Assembly (NCBI RefSeq): GCF_947494555.1
Contig: NZ_CANLVF010000007.1
Span: 186,001 to 250,000 of the forward strand
DNA from: an uncultured Roseibium sp.
Lineage (GTDB): Bacteria > Pseudomonadota > Alphaproteobacteria > Rhizobiales > Stappiaceae
DNA length: 64,000 nt
Direction: 5' to 3'
Of this stretch, positions 35,246-42,353 are shown in pieces. A program made the position numbers and the translations under genes. Each line of letters starts with the position of its first letter. The first letter of the stretch is position 1. The notes under the pieces are model-generated. The model saw nothing but the letters and a program-made list of their open reading frames with translations, made no database searches and was not told the origin of the DNA.

Positions 35246-35908
35246 TCAGGCAGGTGCGCCCTCAGCTTTCTTTTCAAGGTCTTCGATCGCCTCCGTAGCA
35301 TTCTCCAGCCCTGGATTGACCTCTAGCGCCCGCTTGAAAGTCAGCAAGGCATCCGTGTCGAATCCCAGCCGCCGCTGTATGATCGCCAACCCGGAAAGCG
35401 CGCCCCAATGCCTGGGTTCGATCGCAAGAGTGCGTTCAATGTCGACGAGCGACTTACCGAAGTCTTCACGCATGTAATGAACCGTAGCTCTGCGGTTCCA
35501 TCCTTCCGCATAAGACGGCTTCAGGACAACGACCACATCGAGAAGGTCGAGCGCAAGCGCATGATCTTCTGTCTGAATTGCCTGGCCTGCACGCGACATG
35601 AGAATGTCAACGGTATCGCTGCCCGATTCCATCCAGATCCTCTGGATCTCACGCGCCGCCCGCTCCGAAGCCTTTGGTCCTTCGGACTCAGCCAGATCGG
35701 CAAAAAGCTGATCCAATCGCGACTGTTCTTCTTCAGGGTCGGTCTCTTCAACAACAACCTGGCCGCCCGCATCCGGCGGGTCGTCAGGGAGCGGGCTGAA
35801 GTCTTCGGCAGATGGAGGCTCCACTTCCGGTCCGAGGTCCGGAACTGGCTGCGCGCCTGCAATTGCAGGCGCTATGGAAAGGAGGAGTGTAAGCACAAAA
35901 ATCCGCAT
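35246..35908 (-). CDS. Exported TPR-repeat protein
   Basis: A 220-residue protein with a signal peptide (FVLTLLLSIAPAIAGA, cleavage before QPVPD), an acidic Pro/Glu-rich stretch and three or four tetratricopeptide repeats (ALDLLDVVVVLKPSYAEGWN and similar). Probably a periplasmic scaffold. There is no Shine-Dalgarno before the ATG; instead a perfect 8-bp inverted repeat ends on the first base of the start codon. An internal GTG at codon 5 would shorten the signal peptide. Confidence 0.8.
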   Translation of the reverse strand: MRIFVLTLLLSIAPAIAGAQPVPDLGPEVEPPSAEDFSPLPDDPPDAGGQVVVEETDPEEEQSRLDQLFADLAESEGPKASERAAREIQRIWMESGSDTVDILMSRAGQAIQTEDHALALDLLDVVVVLKPSYAEGWNRRATVHYMREDFGKSLVDIERTLAIEPRHWGALSGLAIIQRRLGFDTDALLTFKRALEVNPGLENATEAIEDLEKKAEGAPA

Positions 35909-35930
35909 TCAACGATTATGGGTCGTTGAA
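35908..35930 (-). promoter_or_regulatory. Inverted repeat at the start codon of the TPR gene
   Basis: TTCAACGA (35908-35915) and TCGTTGAA (35923-35930), 7-nt loop. On the minus strand the second arm runs into the ATG. Either an operator or an mRNA hairpin at the initiation site. Confidence 0.4.
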
Positions 35931-36069
35931 CGCGGCGGTCAATCCGGGAATTTGACACTTCTTCGTGCGCAGCGCCTTTTCGAAACCCTTCCGCGCTACC
36001 GTCGGCTGACTAAGCGCTTCGCATTGAAGGAATTTTCAGGTCACAGACGCGCGGCCGACAGCGCCGGGA

Positions 36070-36195
36070 TTAGCCCTGGCGTGCCTTGAAGCGCGGGTTT
36101 TTCTTGTTGATGATGTATACGCGGCCCTTCCGGCGAACCATGCGGTTATCCCGGTGGCGGGTCATCAACGCTTTGAGCGAGTTCTTGATCTTCAT
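36070..36195 (-). CDS. rpmJ: 50S ribosomal protein L36
   Basis: A 41-residue protein translated by eye: starts MKIKNSLKALMTRHRDNR and ends INKKNPRFKARQG. This is the longer, zinc-ligand-free L36 type (C- form, YkgO-like) with no cysteines, as usual in alphaproteobacteria. GGGGGACAGTG precedes the ATG. Monocistronic, downstream of a tRNA-Val gene. Confidence 0.94.
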   Translation of the reverse strand: MKIKNSLKALMTRHRDNRMVRRKGRVYIINKKNPRFKARQG

Positions 36196-36238
36196 GTCAC
36201 TGTCCCCCGTAAGGGTGATCCTGTTACTTTAAACCAAA

Positions 36239-36257
36239 TGAGCGCCTGAGGCGCTCA
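36239..36257 (-). terminator. Hairpin between tRNA-Val and rpmJ
   Basis: TGAGCGCC, loop of three, GGCGCTCA. On the minus strand it is followed by TTTGGTTT, so it probably ends the tRNA transcript. Confidence 0.65.
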
Positions 36258-36331
36258 CATTCAATTTGGATGCCCTGGAAGCAGCAGCACGAATGCGCCA
36301 ATCTTCAGATCACCCGGCGCGTCCTGAAACT

Positions 36332-36347
36332 GTCAGTCAGCGCAACC
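36332..36347. repeat. 16-bp direct repeat, copy 1 (3' flank of tRNA-Val)
   Basis: GTCAGTCAGCGCAACC, identical to 36482-36497. It lies one base beyond the encoded CCA end of the tRNA gene. Confidence 0.85.
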
Positions 36348-36348
36348 A

Positions 36349-36423
36349 TGGTGGGCGTGACAGGGATTGAACCTGTGACCCCTTCGATGTCAACGAAGTG
36401 CTCTCCCGCTGAGCTACACGCCC
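36349..36423 (-). tRNA. tRNA-Val (GAC)
   Basis: 75 nt with an encoded CCA. Acceptor arms GGGCGTG and CACGCCC, D-arm GCTC/GAGC, anticodon stem CTTCG/CGAAG around loop TTGACAT (anticodon GAC), T-arm ACAGG/CCTGT with loop TTCAATC. All stems pair fully. Confidence 0.97.
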
Positions 36424-36481
36424 GAATTTCTCGGTAGTCCGGCGCCGCCGCGCCGTGGTGGAGTGCGATATAACGGGGATC

Positions 36482-36497
36482 GTCAGTCAGCGCAACC
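36482..36497. repeat. 16-bp direct repeat, copy 2 (5' flank of tRNA-Val)
   Basis: Second copy of GTCAGTCAGCGCAACC, 150 bp from the first, upstream of the tRNA in its own direction. Confidence 0.85.
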
Positions 36498-36558
36498 CTG
36501 TTCTTCACCGAACTGTCAAAATTTCCCGTTCAAAAAGGCCTTGCTGCGTTCGCGTTAA

Positions 36559-36918
36559 TCAGGCCGCCAGCATGCGCTCCACTTCCTGCACAAGGTCTTT
36601 CAAATGAAAAGGTTTTGACAATACCTTGGCGTCTTTTGGCGCCTCGGATTCAGGGTTGAGCGCAACCGCTGCAAAGCCGGTAATGAACATGACCTTCAGG
36701 TCGGGATCCAGTTCTGTCGCCCGCCGTGCCAGCTCAATACCATCCATCTCCGGCATGACAATGTCTGTCAAAAGCAGGGAAAACGGTTCTTCACGCAATC
36801 GTTCATAGGCGCTTCTGCCATTGTCGAACGAGACGACATCATGGCCGGCATTTTCCAGGGCCTTCGCCAGGAACCGGCGCATATCGTTATCATCTTCAGC
36901 TAGCAGGATACGCGGCAT
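36559..36918 (-). CDS. cpdR: Single-domain response regulator CpdR
   Basis: A 119-residue lone receiver domain: ILLAEDDNDMRRFLAKALE, phospho-acceptor Asp52 in LLTDIVMPEMDG, FITGFAAVAL, and Lys in VLSKPFHLKDLVQEV. Closely fits CpdR, which in Caulobacter and rhizobia, when unphosphorylated, primes ClpXP for degradation of cell-cycle substrates; phosphate comes from CckA-ChpT. Monocistronic, divergent from the amidohydrolase gene. Confidence 0.92.
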   Translation of the reverse strand: MPRILLAEDDNDMRRFLAKALENAGHDVVSFDNGRSAYERLREEPFSLLLTDIVMPEMDGIELARRATELDPDLKVMFITGFAAVALNPESEAPKDAKVLSKPFHLKDLVQEVERMLAA

Positions 36919-37137
36919 TGTAAACGACCATTCCTCATCTTTCGTTTTGGCGGCATCGGGTTACACCTTTTGCCGGTTATAGCTCGAATTCCACAGAATG
37001 ATAGGGAGAATTGGTTCTTCAAAGGTTTTGATCGGGTGACTGTGGACTGCGTGTTGATTCCTTGGCACCATAGCCTAGGGCTTCCAGAAGTATCTGGAGA
37101 GGCCTGAACCGGAAGTAAAGAAAGCGGGACAGACAAT

Positions 37138-38058
37138 TTGACGGACGAAACGCGGCCCACATTTGATGCACCTTTCGAAGCCGATTTCAACGGCTCACCG
37201 GCATTTGAGGTCCTGTGCCCCGCCGACCAACGGATTCCTTTCGTTTTCAATTCACCGCATTCAGGTCGGCAATATTCCAGAACGTTTCTCGCATCCTCGC
37301 GTCTGGACGAAAGCTCGATACGGCGCTCGGAAGATGCCTTTGTCGATGACCTGTTCGCACATGTTGTTCCCTTGGGCGCACCACTCCTGAGGGCTCATTT
37401 CCCGCGCGCATATCTCGATGTGAACCGGGAACCCTACGAACTCGATCCCAAGATGTTTGATGGCCGGTTGCCGTCTTACGCCAATATCCGTTCGATCCGT
37501 GTTGCAGGTGGATTGGGTACCGTCGCCCGGATCGTCAGCGAGAACCATGAAATCTACCGCCACCGGCTCCCGGTGGAAGAAGCCCTCAATCGAATTGAGG
37601 AAATCTACAAGCCCTATCATTCGACGCTGCGCCGGCTGCTTGCGCAAACACATGTCACATTCGGACATTCGGTACTCATCGACTGCCATTCAATGCCTTC
37701 AAGCGTCAAATGCCAAACGACGGATGCGAGGCCCGATTTCATTCTTGGGGATCGATACGGAACCAGTTGCAATGGGGAGCTGACCGAATTCGCCTGCTCC
37801 ATCCTGCGGGACATGGGCTACAGCGTCAGCAGAAACAAACCCTATGCCGGCGGCTTTATCACGGAACACTACGGACGCCCTGCAAGTGGGCTGCATGCGC
37901 TGCAGATCGAAATCAATCGCGGGCTCTACATGAACGAAGCCACTCACGAACGTTCTGAAGGGTTTGAGGATCTGTTCCACAACCTTCGCGAATTCGCCCG
38001 CGAACTTGTGGCCATGCCGGACGCCGCCCTGCCCGCCGACTCTATCGCAGCAGAATAA
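37138..38058 (+). CDS. N-formylglutamate amidohydrolase (copy 2)
   Basis: A 306-residue FGase family protein from a TTG at 37138. Motifs: FVFNSPHSGRQY, RRSEDAFVDDLF, FPRAYLDVNREPYELDPKMF, EIYKPYHSTL, LIDCHSMPS and GFITEHYGRP. Longer and closer to the HutG-type enzyme than the copy at 30977-31786. It should hydrolyse N-formylglutamate to formate and glutamate. No other hut genes are adjacent; the alpha-r8-like sRNA lies convergent just after its stop. Confidence 0.87.
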   Translation: MTDETRPTFDAPFEADFNGSPAFEVLCPADQRIPFVFNSPHSGRQYSRTFLASSRLDESSIRRSEDAFVDDLFAHVVPLGAPLLRAHFPRAYLDVNREPYELDPKMFDGRLPSYANIRSIRVAGGLGTVARIVSENHEIYRHRLPVEEALNRIEEIYKPYHSTLRRLLAQTHVTFGHSVLIDCHSMPSSVKCQTTDARPDFILGDRYGTSCNGELTEFACSILRDMGYSVSRNKPYAGGFITEHYGRPASGLHALQIEINRGLYMNEATHERSEGFEDLFHNLREFARELVAMPDAALPADSIAAE

Positions 38059-38069
38059 AACCACCCGAC

Positions 38070-38152
38070 AAAAAAAGAGGCCGCACTCAAAAAGAGGCGG
38101 CCCGAGTCTAGGGAGGAAACGCCCAAGGAGGGCGATGCGATACGAGTATCGC
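38070..38152 (-). ncRNA. mmgR: alpha-r8/MmgR (suhB)-family trans-acting sRNA
   Basis: The minus strand carries TTGACC (38189-38184), a -10-like GATTTTAT about 17 bp later, a GCCC-TCCTT-GGGC hairpin, the single-stranded decamer TTTCCTCCCT (38119-38110) and a terminator stem GGCCGC/GCGGCC followed by TCTTTTTTT (ending near 38070). The anti-Shine-Dalgarno decamer and this layout fit the alpha-r8/MmgR family, described as regulating PHB granule and nitrogen-linked traits in Sinorhizobium, and first noted as the suhB RNA beside suhB genes. The neighbour at 38330 is indeed a suhB/hisN-like gene. 5' end approximate. Confidence 0.8.
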
Positions 38153-38329
38153 ACCGCAATAAAATCGCACCGCAGTGCACAAAGGTCAAGTCTGAAAGGG
38201 CTGGTGTACTGTACAAACTATAGGCAATTTATGCTGTTTTGCAGATTCAATTTTTGGCAGATCAGGTTATACAAACGGCAAAACCGGGCACTTGCCTCCT
38301 CACGAAACGTGTTTGACTAGGAAAAACCA

Positions 38330-39130
38330 ATGACCTCGTCCGCGACAAGTTCGAACCCGCTCGCGCCCTTCCTCGACGTGCTCGCGGATGCCGCGACACA
38401 GGCCATCATGCCGCATTTCCGCCAGGGCTTCGCAATCGACAACAAGTGGGATACCGGTTTTGACCCTGTCACGATTGCGGACAAGAACGGCGAAACCGCC
38501 ATGCGGGCATTGATTAACAGCACTCATCCCGACCACGGCATTTTGGGGGAAGAGCACGGCCCGGAGAACCTGGATGCGGAAAACGTCTGGGTGCTCGACC
38601 CAATCGACGGAACGCGGGCGTTCATTACCGGGTTGCCCACTTGGGGGACGCTTATCGGTTTGAGAACAAGCGGCGTCCCCAGTCTTGGGATGATGGTTCA
38701 GCCTTACATCGGTGAACGCTTTGCCGGCGATGGAAAAAGCGCCTGGTTTCACGGCCCGCAGGGAACCAGGGCACTCGCCACCAGGACTTGCGACACGCTC
38801 GAAGATGCCACTCTTTTCACCACGACACCGGCCCTTTTCAGCGAAAGGGAACGCCAGGCCTATGACCGGATTGAAGGAACTGCCCGGCTCGCCCGATATG
38901 GCACTGACTGCTACGCTTATTGCATGGTGGCGGCAGGACACGGCGATGCCGTCATCGAGTCCGGTCTTGCTCCATATGACATTGTCGCACTTGTTCCAGT
39001 TGTCGAAGGCGCCGGCGGTGTCGTGACAACATGGACCGGCGGTTCACCATCTGAAGGCGGGCAGATCGTCGCAAGTGGCAATCCGCGGCTTCACGACCTT
39101 CTTTTGACGGAGCTTTCCAAAGCGGCGTAG
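38330..39130 (+). CDS. hisN: Inositol-monophosphatase-family phosphatase, probable histidinol phosphatase
   Basis: A 266-residue Mg2+-dependent phosphatase. The metal-binding motifs ILGEEHG and DPIDGTRAFITGLPTWGTLIGL are clear, with a second acidic site in IESGLAPYDIVALVPVVEGAGG. The FITGLP form of the first motif is typical of HisN, which removes phosphate from histidinol phosphate; SuhB-like inositol phosphatase activity is the alternative. An intrinsic terminator overlaps its last codons. No other his genes are in the window. Confidence 0.86.
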   Translation: MTSSATSSNPLAPFLDVLADAATQAIMPHFRQGFAIDNKWDTGFDPVTIADKNGETAMRALINSTHPDHGILGEEHGPENLDAENVWVLDPIDGTRAFITGLPTWGTLIGLRTSGVPSLGMMVQPYIGERFAGDGKSAWFHGPQGTRALATRTCDTLEDATLFTTTPALFSERERQAYDRIEGTARLARYGTDCYAYCMVAAGHGDAVIESGLAPYDIVALVPVVEGAGGVVTTWTGGSPSEGGQIVASGNPRLHDLLLTELSKAA

Positions 39131-39145
39131 TTTCGCGCCGCTTTT
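39119..39145 (+). terminator. Intrinsic terminator of hisN
   Basis: AAAGCGGCG (39119-39127) and CGCCGCTTT (39136-39144) with a T-run, overlapping the hisN stop codon. The A/T ends make it usable from both sides with the converging hydrolase gene. Confidence 0.8.
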
Positions 39146-40253
39146 AGCGTTTGGCCTTGCTTCCGACCGTGGCCGTTGCTTTCAGGCGGCTATCTGCAAG
39201 TTCCTGTTCGGCCTCAAGACCGGGAATAAACGCATCGAATGCCGCCCAGAACTGGTCCCGGTAGACGTCTCGCTCCATCATGATTTCATGAGCCGAACCG
39301 GGTATCTCGACATAGGCGGCCGATCTCGTGCGGGCGACGAAGTCCTCGATTGCCGGTGTTGAGACAATTCGGTCCCCCCCGGCGGCGAGCATGAGACATG
39401 GCAGTTTGATGCCTGGGCCCGCACCGCGTCTTCTAAGGGGCATCATGGTACGCGCAGCCGCGTTCAACCAGCCGAAAGTCGCCGAGCCGACGCCGAGCTT
39501 TGGCGCATGCTCCAGAACCTTGTTTGAGCGCTCGTAACGGGTTCTGTCAGAGGTCTGCCTGTTTTTTTCAAATGAAACGAACAGCTTGCTGTTGCCGCCT
39601 GGAACATAAAGCCATCCAAACCCGAGCAGACAAAACAAGCGTGCCAGTGGAAATCCGATTTTCTCGACAGCCGCCGATGTTTTCGGTCCGCCCGCTTTCA
39701 ACGGAGGTCTGCCCAGAAGGCCAAAGGTAAGTGTGCGCAGAACGCGGCGTCTTGCATCGACCAGACCGAGTGCGTGAGCCCCGGAAGGCAGGCCGAGCAA
39801 CGGCGCGGTGATGACCGCGCGGTCCAACATGGTTCGAAGCCTCTCCGTGTCAGACAAAAGCACCAGGCCACCTGTGGAATGGGCGAGCGCAAAATGCGGT
39901 CCGGGATAATTCGCAAGCGACACTTCTTTCAAGACAGTGCGCAAGTCGAGCCGGTATTTCTTGAAACTTGAAATATAGCCGCGCCTTGGGTTTCGGGTGA
40001 TCCGCTGGGACCCGCCCTGACCGCGCCAGTCGAACGTCACAACATCGAACCCACGCCCGCGCAAATCTTCGACGACTTCGAAATATTTCTCGATAAATTC
40101 CGCCCGGCCCTGCAACACAGTCACAGTCCCAAGTCGCTGCGTTCCGGTTGCTGCCCAGCATGCGTAGCGGATCTTGATGCCGTCGGGTGTTGAAACAAAC
40201 CCTGTTTGCGCCCCGTTGGGCACGGGATTTTCGGGATGATGAATCAGACTCAT
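39144..40253 (-). CDS. Alpha/beta hydrolase, lysophospholipase-like
   Basis: A 369-residue cytosolic serine hydrolase of the PldB/monoacylglycerol-lipase group. Start of domain IKIRYACWAATGTQRLGTVTV, oxyanion region VLQGRAEFIEKY, nucleophile elbow in ALAHSTGGLVLL (HSTGG instead of GxSxG), Asp in AAGGDRIVSTPAIEDF and His in GSAHEIMMERD, with FDWRGQGGS. Typical of alphaproteobacterial L-lysophospholipase homologues. Monocistronic; convergent with hisN. Confidence 0.85.
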   Translation of the reverse strand: MSLIHHPENPVPNGAQTGFVSTPDGIKIRYACWAATGTQRLGTVTVLQGRAEFIEKYFEVVEDLRGRGFDVVTFDWRGQGGSQRITRNPRRGYISSFKKYRLDLRTVLKEVSLANYPGPHFALAHSTGGLVLLSDTERLRTMLDRAVITAPLLGLPSGAHALGLVDARRRVLRTLTFGLLGRPPLKAGGPKTSAAVEKIGFPLARLFCLLGFGWLYVPGGNSKLFVSFEKNRQTSDRTRYERSNKVLEHAPKLGVGSATFGWLNAAARTMMPLRRRGAGPGIKLPCLMLAAGGDRIVSTPAIEDFVARTRSAAYVEIPGSAHEIMMERDVYRDQFWAAFDAFIPGLEAEQELADSRLKATATVGSKAKR

Positions 40254-40293
40254 GGTCTCACGTGATAACGGGCTTCAGCCCGCCGGACAACAG

Positions 40294-40330
40294 ACTTCGG
40301 GCCGGCTCTCGAACGAGCCGACCCTGAAGT
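40294..40330 (-). terminator. Long hairpin after the Gly/His-rich protein gene
   Basis: ACTTCGGGCCGGCTC and GAGCCGACCCTGAAGT form a nearly perfect stem about 22 bp beyond the stop of the minus-strand gene. No T-run, so termination is inferred. Confidence 0.5.
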
Positions 40331-40351
40331 TATGGTGTTGTTGCAAGGAAA

Positions 40352-40819
40352 TTACCAGCGGAACTGCCAGTAGACGCCTTGACCGCCATGGCCACCACGG
40401 CCGCCATACCCGCCGTGCCTGCCTTGCCCGATCGGACGGCTGCGAACGATCTGCGCGTTGCGCGAATCGACGACCAGCCTGACCGGCCATCCCCTCCAGC
40501 CGATAGCCTTGACGATATACATCGGCCCACGGCGATCGATGATCCGGATCCGGTGAAAGCCGCGATGACGCAAACTCCGGCGGATCTGACGCGGTCCGAG
40601 GGAATAATGGCCACCGCCATGTCCACCTTGCCAACCATGACCCTTGCGTTTTCCGCCCTTTTTCTTGTGGTGGATCTGGATGACCTGAGCATCTGACGAT
40701 GCGTGAATTTGCTTTGCGCCCGACATGGTAGTCGCGGATGCGGAAGGTGCAAATCCGACGGTTGCCAGCAAGATGGCACCGGCGATGGGGGCTGACAGTT
40801 TTGAAGCAATCGTAAACAT
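40352..40819 (-). CDS. Exported Gly/His/Arg-rich protein with PepSY-like core
   Basis: A 155-residue exported protein. Signal peptide IAGAILLATVGFAPSASA, then a His/Lys/Gly-rich segment (IHHKKKGGKRKGHGWQGG), a core resembling PepSY-type folds (LGPRQIRRSLRHRGFHRIRI ... YIVKAIGWRGWPVRLVVD) and a Gly/His tail. GGAG is nine bases before the ATG. No enzyme motif. The histidines could bind divalent metal; similar small proteins are common and uncharacterised in Rhizobiales. Confidence 0.75.
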   Translation of the reverse strand: MFTIASKLSAPIAGAILLATVGFAPSASATTMSGAKQIHASSDAQVIQIHHKKKGGKRKGHGWQGGHGGGHYSLGPRQIRRSLRHRGFHRIRIIDRRGPMYIVKAIGWRGWPVRLVVDSRNAQIVRSRPIGQGRHGGYGGRGGHGGQGVYWQFRW

Positions 40820-40949
40820 GGCAAATCTCCTGATCCAATCGCCAGCATCTTGCTGACGTTGATCCGAAGATGCGCCATTCCGGTTGAACCGAACCGGAAG
40901 GCCCTATTCATCTTACGTTCATGTCTTTCGCGCACCCGGTTGCAGCGCC

Positions 40950-40978
40950 CTTGAAATCAAATTGCGCAATGCCCACCT
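40950..40978 (+). promoter_or_regulatory. RpoH-like heat-shock promoter of hsp20
   Basis: CTTGAAA (40950-40956), 15-bp spacer, CCCACCT (40972-40978). This matches the RpoH pattern CTTGAAA/CCCCAT-like and predicts a start near 40985, giving a leader of about 105 nt. Confidence 0.5.
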
Positions 40979-41004
40979 CATGCATGCAGGCGCCAAAATG
41001 GGTC

Positions 41005-41090
41005 TGCAACAACCTCCCGTCCCGCCAGTTTGGGGGTCGGGAATAGACGAAAATCAGTGAAGTATCCGTTGCTCAAAGGAGGACACTTAA
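41005..41090 (+). promoter_or_regulatory. ROSE-like RNA thermometer in the hsp20 leader
   Basis: TTGCTC (41069-41074) faces GAGGA of the Shine-Dalgarno (41079-41083) across an AAAG loop. Pairing C-G, U-A, C-G, then a G-G opposition and U-A reproduces the UUGCU anti-SD hairpin of ROSE elements. An upstream CCCG/CGGG stem (about 41018-41042) supports the multi-hairpin layout. The 5' limit is approximate. Confidence 0.6.
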
Positions 41091-41537
41091 ATGCGTCACT
41101 TGGACTTCTCCCCTCTTTACCGCTCAACGGTCGGATTCGACCGTCTTTTCTCGATGCTGGATACCGCCGGCAGCGATACGCCGAGCTATCCGCCTTACAA
41201 CATCGAGCGCACCGGCGAAAACGCCTATCGCATCACGATGGCAGTTGCAGGCTTTACCGACGCAGAACTCTCGGTCGAAGCCAAGGAACACGTGCTGACG
41301 ATCAAAGGCGAAAAAGCGGAGGAAGACTCCGACAAGGAAATTTTGTACCGCGGTATCGCCTCGCGGACCTTCGAACGCCGCTTCCAGATCGCCGAACACG
41401 TACGTGTGGACGGCGCTAGCCTGGAAAACGGATTGCTGCATGTCGATCTGGTCCGGGAAATTCCGGAAGCCATGAAGCCACGCAAGATTGAAATTGCGTC
41501 CAGCGCTTCGAAGCAGATCGAATCCAAGGCACACTAA
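41091..41537 (+). CDS. Small heat-shock protein Hsp20 (IbpA-like)
   Basis: A 148-residue ATP-independent holdase. N-terminal RHLDFSPLYRSTVGFDRLFS is typical of rhizobial class A sHSPs. The alpha-crystallin domain spans about residues 40-130 (YRITMAVAGFTDAELSVEA, RGIASRTFERRFQIAEHV, LENGLLHVDL), ending with the EIPEAMKPRKIEI motif that holds the I-x-I dimer contact. AGGAGGA lies seven bases before the ATG and is masked in the ROSE-like hairpin. Followed by a strong terminator, so monocistronic. Confidence 0.93.
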   Translation: MRHLDFSPLYRSTVGFDRLFSMLDTAGSDTPSYPPYNIERTGENAYRITMAVAGFTDAELSVEAKEHVLTIKGEKAEEDSDKEILYRGIASRTFERRFQIAEHVRVDGASLENGLLHVDLVREIPEAMKPRKIEIASSASKQIESKAH

Positions 41538-41572
41538 CTGCATAGCGCAAAAAATGAAAATGCGGATAATCG

Positions 41573-41601
41573 GGGCGTCTGGGGGACCAGGCGCCCTTTT
41601 T
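41573..41601 (+). terminator. Intrinsic terminator of hsp20
   Basis: GGGCGTCTGG, loop GGGA, CCAGGCGCCC (one G-U pair), then TTTTT. Confidence 0.9.
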
Positions 41602-41764
41602 GAGTATTTCCAACCCTCTGTCCGTCAGAGCAGACCTGAAGCCAGTAGTAAGCCCGCGAACTGAACCAATTTTGATGCGATAACCCGCTCACCGGATCGC
41701 TTCGCCCAAGCAAAGAGCCGCGCATGAGCTTTGAGCATCCGCCGTCGTTCGAAACGAATGCCCC

Positions 41765-42187
41765 CTAGTCTCGAAGGTGAAAGCGCTCTTTTGGGATAAC
41801 GGCAATTGGCGTCAATTCGACGAGAAAGTCCTCGTGCCCAAGGCCTGCCACCATAACGGATGTCGAGACAGGTGCTGATCCTTCGCTCAGAAACTCTGAG
41901 CGCACTTTCTGGATTGCCGGCATTTGTGCACTATCCGTGAAGTAGGTTGTTATCGACACGATGTCATCCAACCTTCCACCGACCTCAGCGAGCAGCTTTT
42001 GAATGTTCTCAAAGCAGCACCTTGTTTGCGCATCGATGTTGGCGACACCCACGATTTGTTCATTCTTGTCCCAAGCCACTTGCCCGGTCAGATGGACGAC
42101 GACTCCCTCTGGCTGGACTGCACCCATCTGGAACCCTCGCCCATGCGCCTTCCAAACGTCTTCGGCTTCAAAACCAGTCGGCATCAT
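41765..42187 (-). CDS. RidA/YjgF family protein
   Basis: A 140-residue Rid-family protein (VVHLTGQVAWDKNEQIVG ... TRCCFENIQKLLAEVGGRLDDIVSITTYFTD ... APVSTSVMVAGL). Archetypal RidA hydrolyses reactive enamine/imine intermediates. The catalytic Arg of RidA (in the SRPA-type block near the C-terminus) is not obvious here (VSTSVMVAGLGHEDFLVELT), so it is probably one of the non-archetypal Rid subfamilies. GGAGG precedes two adjacent ATGs at 42187 and 42184. Confidence 0.85.
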   Translation of the reverse strand: MMPTGFEAEDVWKAHGRGFQMGAVQPEGVVVHLTGQVAWDKNEQIVGVANIDAQTRCCFENIQKLLAEVGGRLDDIVSITTYFTDSAQMPAIQKVRSEFLSEGSAPVSTSVMVAGLGHEDFLVELTPIAVIPKERFHLRD

Positions 42188-42353
42188 TTCGCCTCCAACA
42201 CACTCTTCCTACTGAAATGCCGCGACAGAGGTTCATCAAACCGACTGTGATTGTTGTAAAGAGCAATCGGAAGAGTTGGGATCGCTGAGCTTGATACCGG
42301 ATAGCCCGGCACTCATGAGCACACCAATGCCATGTTAGCTCATCTCAAACCGT

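Noticed and set aside
36349..36497. Possible attachment site of an integrated element at tRNA-Val
   Set aside because: Direct repeats are present but only 150 bp apart and no integrase or mobile gene is nearby; kept only as a low-interest finding.
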